A stretch of DNA of 64,000 nucleotides. Origin: Anaeramoeba flamelloides (Eukaryota; Metamonada; Anaeramoebidae). The notes beneath the pieces were generated by a model. It was not told where the DNA came from. It saw only the letters and a program-made list of their open reading frames with translations, and did no database searches. The first letter of the stretch is position 1. Each line of letters opens with the position of its first letter. The stretch covers positions 2,480,501 through 2,544,500 of the forward strand of contig JANTQA010000051.1 in the NCBI GenBank assembly GCA_027625915.1, given 5' to 3'. Shown piece by piece: positions 57,694 through 64,000 of this stretch. The position numbers were made by a program, and so were the translations under genes.

Positions 57694-60600
57694 TTACTTT
57701 TTGAAGAACTTTTTCTTTTTTTTCTTGAATGGTTTTCTTTTTTCGCCCTCTGCAATTAAAGAATTAAATTTTTCAGGAAATTCAAAATCATAATAATTGT
57801 ACTCCTCGTTGTATATTGCTTTTAGATAGATGGGGTTCCTTTCATTTCCAACTACACAACAATTAATAATCCAACAATTTAATTCTGGTTCATAAATAAT
57901 TCCATAACCTTCATGAACATGGCCACAGACATAAACTATGAAATATTATTTATTTAAAGAGGAAAGGTTTCAAAATAAGCATAAATAAATAATACAACCA
58001 ATTTTTTTGAGGATAATAAAGTTTTTTTTTTTTTTTATTTTTGTGTTATTTGTTATTTGTTATTTGTTATTTATCATTTGGGATGGTTAGTGTTCATTAG
58101 TAATTGATATTTTACAGATTGGGTGGATAGTTAAAAATTTAAAACAACAATGGTTTATTAATATTGAATAATTGGGGAGAATTAGCAAAACTTTTGTTCT
58201 AAACTAGATTCCAAAAATTTGTACACAGTTTAAACAGTGGAAAGAACATCATTACTGCACTTTTAATTCAAATTGGAAAGAATTTTGATTTTACAAACAA
58301 TTTCATTTTTTGTCTTTTTTGTTTTGTTTTCATTTCCTTTTTTGCAGTTACGTAATCTGTTTGGTTCGATCTAACATTTTTTTTCAATGGTTGATAGAGG
58401 GTTAGTGTTGAGTTTGTTAAATTGGAAAATCAAATACAATTGGTAGATGGTATCTTAACATTTGATCGATCAACAATTGTTGGTGAAATTTCAACAAATT
58501 TACCAATACATTTTTTGTTCCACTCGTTTCATTATTTTGGACACACCTGTTTTTATTTTTGAGTTTTATATTTTTTTCTTTTATTTGGGTTAAAATGATT
58601 ACTTATTAAAACATTAATACTTGTGTAACTTAAATGTGGTTTTATATTACGTTTGGAAAAATACAATAAATTGGGTTTTATTTTGCCTATTTTTGATTTT
58701 GGGTGTGTCCAAATTTTTGGAACGGGGTTTATATATCCCGTTTTGTTTTGTAAAGCCCATACTTTCAAATTAAAAGCCGAGTTACTTTTTTCAAAAATAT
58801 TTACACATTAAATGGTCAAAGAGTTGAACTGTAAACAATAACCAATTATAATTTTGGTTTTGTAAAGTTCTAATTTAAAAAAAAAAAAAATACACAAACA
58901 GTTGTGAAATCTTTATCAAAAGATAATGTTAATTGATAAAAGAACATTTTAGGCATGTCCCATTCTGGACTGGCAAATAAGATATCTCAAAAGATCAAGT
59001 TTGAAAAAAATAATTTCATTTCTATTGTCAAAGTTTAAAAAATCAATATCATTTCTAAAATTGCTATGTCTTTCTAATATGATCTTTTAATCCATAATCT
59101 CGATTAGCACAAAATGTCAAAAAAATTGATAATTCCAGAATTAAAATAGATAAAATTTTATTAATGTAATTTCAAAAAGTTTTTTGCAATTTTTTTTTTT
59201 ATTTTTATTGAGGAAGAAGTGTAAATTACACTCTAAATGCTCTTTTAAATTCCCTTTCGAAAATTTAAGCGTAAAATCATAGATTTCAAGATTACTAATT
59301 AATGAAAATAAGTCTTTTACTGTTATATTTTAAAATTATTTCATTAAAATTTAATTTCTTTAATTTCGTTTAAAAATATCAATCTATCATTTGTATAGAA
59401 AGGGCACACACATAAAAAGTGATCAATATTTTCTATTATTTCTTTATGTTCATATTTTGAACATAAACGGCAAAATTTATATTGAGTTTTTATTTATTAA
59501 ATATTAGTATCTATTTAAGCATTTAGTAAATGTTCTGAATTTTATAATTGTTGAGCTTGATGGATAATTTAAATATTTTTGATTAATAAATATTTCATTT
59601 TGGTTTTTAATTATTTTAAAATATTCTTGTGGAGTGTCATCAAGTGTCGTAGAGTGCCGTCAAGTTTTATTGGGTTTTTCTGATTTATTCTGTGAAGTGT
59701 TCTAGGTTTTTTTGAGGTTTTCTATTTTATTTGTGAAGTGTTCTAGGTTTTTTTTACTTTAGAAATAAATAGAAAACTCAAAAAAAACCTAACGAAAATC
59801 AATAGATTTTATAAATAAACAGAAATTAAAAAAACTAATGAAAAGTGCCTAGCTTTTTCCAAGATTCAAAAGAATGGAGTAAAACATGAATTTTGCTCTA
59901 TTCTTTTAAATTCTGGAAAACCTAACAGCGTTTTTTTTTTAATTTAAGAAATAAATCAAAAATTTCTTATATTTTCTTTTTAATTCTTAAATTAAAAAAA
60001 AAGCCTAACGACACTTCCAACTGGTAGAATTCAACAACTCATTATAATTCTAAATTTTTTTGAAATTCTTTGATTTCTGTAGTAATTGATTTTTTTATGT
60101 TAGGCCAAGTGAATAAATAAATTACTATTTTTTTTTTTTTTGTTTTTATGTTAAAAGATCATAAGCGAGGGTAAAAAAGGAGCTCACAAAAGAAAATGTG
60201 TAAAGACTGAATAAATAAATTATAATTCAATTTTAGATTTTTGTTTTTATTGATTTGTGATGTGCTGTACAGCAGTGTTTATGTAATCAAATTTGTTGTT
60301 GATAATTTCTTTAACAACCTTTGTAAATTTTTGTTCTTTTAAGTATAATTGGTTCTCTTTGACAGTTTTTGGAATAAAGAAAGAAAATTAACAAAGAGAT
60401 AAAGGTTTTTTTGATTCGTAAATTTTACAATACAGCCAAAGCAAAAATAGGAATTTTTCTAGTTTAAAAAGTTATTTAGGTTAGAATTTAATTTTACTGC
60501 TATGTATTTTTTTTAAAACTCAAACTTTTTATTTGTAAAAATTTTAAGTAAATAATTCCTCATAACTACCAATGAGATTGAGATTAGAACACTCAAACGT

Positions 60601-63600
60601 TTAGGATAGTATTGTAGCCACTGTGGAAAGATTTTGGGAAATCCTTTAGTTATTAGGCAAAACTTGAAATTTTCTGATCTTCTAATTTTGAATTGAATTT
60701 GGATAAAATAGGAAGCATTTTGCTCATAAAATTCGACTTTAAAAATGTTATTTAAAGTTATTTTAGAAGAGTTTAACCAATTTTTTTGCCCAGTTGTTAA
60801 TCTCATAAATCCCAAAAGATCGCTGCGCTCAAGGATTTACGATATTGGAAAATTAATTTGGTTAAGGTGACCCAATTATTTGTTCAATAAACGACAAAGA
60901 AAAAAGTCCTTCAATTTTCTCTGAAAGGTTGGAAATTGAATGAATTCTCCTTCTTTATTTAAAAACAATGTATAAAACCAAACAGCGTTTTTGGTTTTGG
61001 TTCGAAAAGAAATCAATATCATTTTTAAAAAAATAAAAAACGTTTGGTCTCTTTTTTTCTTCGAAAAAAGGGAGAAGGGATCATTAATAAAAGATTTCAA
61101 AAGCTGAAAAAAACATTTACAAATCTAAGAAAAAAAATTAGAAAAAAAAAAAAAACATTTTATTTTACTATGCCGAGTCAAGAAATTTTTCGAGGAAGGT
61201 TCAAAATCAGTTACTGTTAAGAACACACAATATATGAGGGGTTTTATGTTTGATCGTTTTTGGATGTTTCTTGACAAACGTGGAATAAAAGAGAAAATTG
61301 AGACTCATTGAGAATTTGGATGATGAGGTTTGTCTCTTTATAACGAGATTAAAACAAAAAACGGAAATGATGAAAATGTAAAATCTAACTTCAATGTTTT
61401 CAATGACTCCATTAGGAGGAACAAGGATCCTTTGAAGAATAAGTTATTCAAAGTACCATTAAAAAAAAGCAAATTAGTTTTGGCTTGTTTTTATTTGTTT
61501 TGGTTTGTTAGTTTTTTATTGTTTTAGATCTTGAGTTAAAAAATAAACAGAATCTCATATTGTTTGATTTGTTCAACAATTGCGGGTTATATTTCCTCTT
61601 TTTGGATCCCCTTCCAGACTCAAAATATGATATTGTTCGGAGTGATAATATGGTATTGAGGAGTTCGAAGAAGGAAGATTAATATAACCTTAGTACCAGA
61701 GCAATATCATATTTCTCGTTCTTTTCAGGCTAAAATTCATCACATAACAAAGTGATTGTTTCCAAATCAAAACAATAAAGACAGTAATTTTTCAATTAGA
61801 AAACCGAAAATTTTTAGTCAAATTCCCAAAATTGTATTAACCATCTGGAAAAAAATATCAAATCAAAAAAAAATGTTTACTTCATTTTAATTGTAAAATG
61901 GAAGTAAAAAAAGGAAAATTTTTTAAATATTTCTTTTTATTATTTCCCGCTGATCAATAAAGGTAACTGAAATTGAAATTCCTCAAACAGGATCAGTGCC
62001 TATTGTCAAAAATCTCTTATGGTCAATTCCGCATTGATCGAAAAATTCAAGCAACAAACAATCCCAAAAAAAGTCAATTATACTACAATCAGTTACACTT
62101 TTAAGACACAAACTTTAAACCAAATTTAAGGCACAAAAAAATCTCAAATTATGGCACATTTTTTGGAATTTTTTTTTTTCACAAATTATTTTACCAGAAT
62201 TTGAATTTTGTGTGTTACTGTTGTGGAAAAAAAGTGGGATGATTATTTTGTCAAAAAACTAAAAATTTAATTGCCAACCTTAGTAAAACTGATCAAAACC
62301 ACCAGAATTTTTTGAAGATAATAAGAATTCAAATGGGGACTAAAGACTTTTAAGAAGTATATTATCCAATTTCGATTTTCTTCATTCCAATTTCACCAAG
62401 ATACTTCAAATAGAATGTCTTAAAAATCAATTTTTTATTATACAACTAAATCTTCACAGAAAAGGAAGAAAATCACTATTTGTTATCTTTGCCATTTTAA
62501 ATGTTATTTTAAAAATAAGGGTTTCTTGGGTTAGTTCTTTGAATTTTAAATAGATTCCTTTGCGCCTTTAATCTTGATATTCATTGCTATTTTTTAAAAA
62601 ATAAAGTTTTCTGTAAACTTTTACTATGAAAAAAAAAAGAAAAAAAATCAGAAATAGGTCCTTTTTAAAATAGCTATATCTATCAACAAAACTCTAAATT
62701 TTATCAAGTACTCACAAAATAATTCAGATTAAATATTAAAGATTATCTCTGAAAGTCGTAATTTTCCTGAGATGAATTGTCCAAAAAATGCACTTTTTAC
62801 TCATTTTTGCCACTTTTTACAATCATAAATTTTAATTTGATATTTAGACATTCTATTTGAAGTATCTTGGTGAAATTGGAATGAAGAAAATCGAAATTGG
62901 ATAATATACTTCTTAAAAGTCTTTAGTCCCCATTTGAATTCTTATTATCTTCAAAAAATTCTGGTGGTTTTGATCAGTTTTACTAAGGTTGGCAATTAAA
63001 TTTTTAGTTTTTTGACAAAATAATCATCCCACTTTTTTTCCACAACAGTAACACACAAAATTCAAATTCTGGTAAAATAATTTGTGAAAAAAAAAAATTC
63101 CAAAAAATGTGCATTTAATTTGAGATTTTTTTGTTATTTAAATTTGGTTGTTAGTTTGTGTCTTAAAAGTGGAACAAACTGTAATGTTTTGAATTAAAAT
63201 TCAAATTTCGAAATTGAACAGTCTTAAATTTTGGTTTAACTTGCTGTTTAGGATTTTATTTCAATTCTACTCATAAATCTAATTGCTGGACTTGGGTTTT
63301 TGTTTTAAAAGGAAGGAAAAAATAAGTAATTATAAAATATTTGCTAAATGAGATCTTTTGCGACTGTTTGGCAATTAAAACCGATTTGACAATTTATTGG
63401 CAAAAGTGGTAACAATAATTGGTTGAACCAAGAAAAAGATCTTTACAAACAAATCAAAAAGAAAGATCGTCTCATTAATTTGACTCTTCCTTATTATGCT
63501 TTTAAAAACAATTACATTTGTTTCAATGAGAATATAAAACTACGAACTGATAGCCAAATACCCAAACACCGTTGCTCTCTCTAAAGCCACCATTTGTATT

Positions 63601-64000
63601 AAAAAAGTTTTCACCAACTCTCAAAAAAAAAAAAAAAAAACAAAAGAATAAAAAAAAGTGATCAAAAAATGAAAAGAATAATTTACTTCGTGGTTCTTTG
63701 TTGATATTATTGCTTTCGATTCCTTTGTAAATCCCTTTAAGTCCTCTTTCTTTGTAATTGTAAGTAAGGTCATGGTACAAATAAGGTGGTGAGTGGCAGA
63801 CCAGTATTTGTGCCTTTTTTGGTATTAGTTTTTTGTAGGATTTTAAAGGTCTGTATGGTGATCCCCAAATCACCAAATCATCGATCGTGTATTCATCGTT
63901 ACGAAGGAAAATGTTATTTGGTAAGGTTTTCTTGATCCACTTTCTTGTTTTCAATCTTAGCTTTCTTTTTTCATGGTTGCCACTTACAAACAAATTGCAC
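57694..64000 (-). CDS. MPPED-type metallophosphoesterase, partial, two exons
   Basis: A calcineurin-like phosphoesterase that would hydrolyse phosphate esters using two metal ions; the substrate is unknown. The right exon is 63687 to beyond 64000 and gives SGNHE (metal-binding GNHE box), WGSPYRP and ILVCHSPP. It ends KEPR plus one base at a GTAAAT donor. The last exon is 57694-57935; the join gives PRIYVCGHVHEGYG, the GHxH metal box with the HEGYG context of MPPED1/2 (UPF0046) proteins. The tail, after INCCVVGNERNPIYLKA, is longer and Lys-rich (KRKPFKKKKKKFFKK). The N-terminal part, with the first Asp/His metal ligands, lies off the right edge. The intron is 5,751 bp. Confidence 0.85.
58201..58730. 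mobile_element. Tc1/mariner-type MITE, family A, copy 4
   Basis: A 530-bp element with the clearest ends of the family: left AAACTAGATTCCAAAAATTT then GTACACA, right in reverse complement AAACCCCGTTCCAAAAATTT then GGACACA. The same motif recurs inside near 58,530. The interior shares TTGATCGATCAA and TTTCAACAAATTTACCAAT with copy 1. Non-coding. Confidence 0.75.
59215..60030 (-). mobile_element. LINE 3' end, copy 4
   Basis: The minus strand repeats the 3' end of copy 2: a CRLC-type knuckle near 59,390-59,480, then AGTGTAATTTACACTTCTTC and a poly-A-like end at about 59,215. Upstream in element sense (59,635-60,020) is the hairpin segment with GTGTCGT and GTGCCGT repeats and CTAGGTTTTTTTGAG against its complement. 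Truncated at the 5' side. Confidence 0.65.
60254..61100 (-). pseudogene. Coding-like minus-strand segments, unrecognised
   Basis: Three pieces look protein-coding on the same strand as the host gene. At 60,876-61,100, a frame containing LFLNKEGEFIQFPTFQRKL. At about 60,560-60,840, a frame with GFMRLTTGQKNWLNSS, KVEFYEQNASYFIQIQFKI and FPKIFPQWLQYYPKR. At 60,254-60,355, after a pyrimidine tract and AG, NQLYLKEQKFTKVVKEIIN then NKFDYINTAVQHITNQ and a stop. The last two could be spliced in phase (donor GTAGTT). This may be a small gene nested in the metallophosphoesterase intron or a decayed gene; no family is recognised. Confidence 0.35.
61150..61700 (+). pseudogene. Coding-like plus-strand segment in several frames
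   Basis: Three frames in succession read like protein: RVKKFFEEGSKSVTVKNTQY then MRGFMFDRFWMFLDKRG (about 61,170-61,300), LRLIENLDDEVCLFITRLKQ (about 61,300-61,380) and NVFNDSIRRNKDPLKNKLFK (about 61,395-61,460). After an AAACAG, FNNCGLYFLFLDPLPDSKY then DIVRSDNMVLRSSKKED and a stop (about 61,570-61,681). The frame switches without clear introns suggest a decayed gene, though small introns are not excluded. Family not recognised. Confidence 0.3.
62085..63190. mobile_element. Long palindromic element with perfect 267-bp arms
   Basis: Arms 62154-62420 and 62846-63112 are exact reverse complements, including an 11-base T/A run, around a 425-bp unique centre. Outside the perfect arms, 62,085-62,153 and 63,113-63,190 are family E ends (CACTTTTAAGACACAAACT) that are inverted but clearly diverged from each other. 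No protein is encoded in the arms or the centre. It lies within the metallophosphoesterase intron. Confidence 0.88.
63389..63582 (+). other. Open plus-strand segment, possible exon or gene fragment
   Basis: About 64 codons without a stop, including NNNWLNQEKDLYKQIKKKD, RLINLTLPYYAFKNNYI and CFNENIKLRTDSQIPKHR. The composition is protein-like. It is antisense within the metallophosphoesterase intron. The other strand is also partly open, no start codon or splice partner is evident, and no family is recognised. Confidence 0.3.

Larger units (their letters stand above)
57936..63686 (-). other. Metallophosphoesterase intron, 5.75 kb
   Basis: Bounded by GTAAAT and CATAG on the minus strand; joining its edges restores a conserved family motif. 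It contains a family A MITE (58201-58730), a LINE 3' end (59215-60030), coding-like segments on both strands (60.25-61.7 kb, 63.39-63.58 kb) and a palindrome with perfect 267-bp arms (62.15-63.11 kb). Confidence 0.8.

Noticed and set aside
58553-58768. A 71-residue minus-strand frame
   Set aside because: It covers the right end of a family A MITE, so it is element sequence and not a gene.
60800-60840. GC-richer AGATCGCTGCGCTCAAGG as a possible tRNA or polymerase III box
   Set aside because: No cloverleaf could be formed around it, and it lies in a coding-like frame.
63523-63686. Extension of the metallophosphoesterase frame past 63,687 to a stop at 63,523
   Set aside because: A GTAAAT donor at 63,686 joined to the acceptor at 57,936 restores the conserved CGHVHEGYG motif, so this stretch is intron.
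1-64000. tRNA, rRNA, CRISPR array, LTR retroelement or Polinton signals
   Set aside because: No tRNA-like arms, no spaced identical repeats, and no protease, integrase, capsid or polymerase motifs were seen; the only retroelement motifs are LINE type.

Overview
The window is very AT-rich nuclear DNA from a unicellular eukaryote. It holds eight recognisable protein genes. Most are split by spliceosomal introns (GTAAG, GTAAAT or GTATGT donors; T-rich tracts ending in AG). The proteins carry Asn, Lys and Glu homopolymer tracts. The gene set (3R-Myb, BET bromodomain protein, DH-PH-FYVE RhoGEF, SNX-BAR, SH3-PH protein), the long Lys/Glu runs and the standard stop codons suit a free-living amoeboid protist. 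An Anaeramoeba-like metamonad is my best guess, but it is a guess from style and not a placement.

Layout. 1-2.5 kb: a decayed LINE reverse transcriptase (minus) and a Tc1/mariner-type MITE. 2.5-6.7 kb (+): C-terminal two thirds of dymeclin, cut by a 2.46 kb intron holding two MITEs. 10.6-12.65 kb (-): a three-repeat Myb factor with small exons. 16-18.5 kb: LINE and MITE debris. 19.4-23.2 kb (+): an intronless single-bromodomain BET protein with a split ET domain. 23.7-27.3 kb: MITE plus LINE 3' half. 27.6-31.5 kb (-): an FGD-like RhoGEF with an N-terminal array of eight basic modules. 31.5-38.7 kb: no firm gene, MITEs and a hairpin element with perfect 111-bp arms. 38.8-39.0 kb (-): ribosomal protein uS14/RPS29. 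42.0-46.0 kb (+): Vps5-like PX-BAR sorting nexin. 46.5-50.6 kb: LINE, MITEs and a fold-back repeat. 51.0-55.6 kb (-): five-exon SH3-PH protein. 56.6-57.5 kb: a palindromic element. 57.7-64 kb (-): MPPED-type metallophosphoesterase whose 5.75 kb intron holds a MITE, a LINE tail, coding-like fragments and a palindrome with perfect 267-bp arms.

The genes do not form a pathway, though several act on endomembranes: dymeclin at the Golgi, FYVE-RhoGEF and SNX-BAR on PI3P membranes. The strongest structural theme is that most introns longer than 1 kb are filled with short inverted-repeat elements from a few families, including palindromes with perfectly identical arms.

No tRNA, rRNA, CRISPR array, LTR element or viral gene was recognised.
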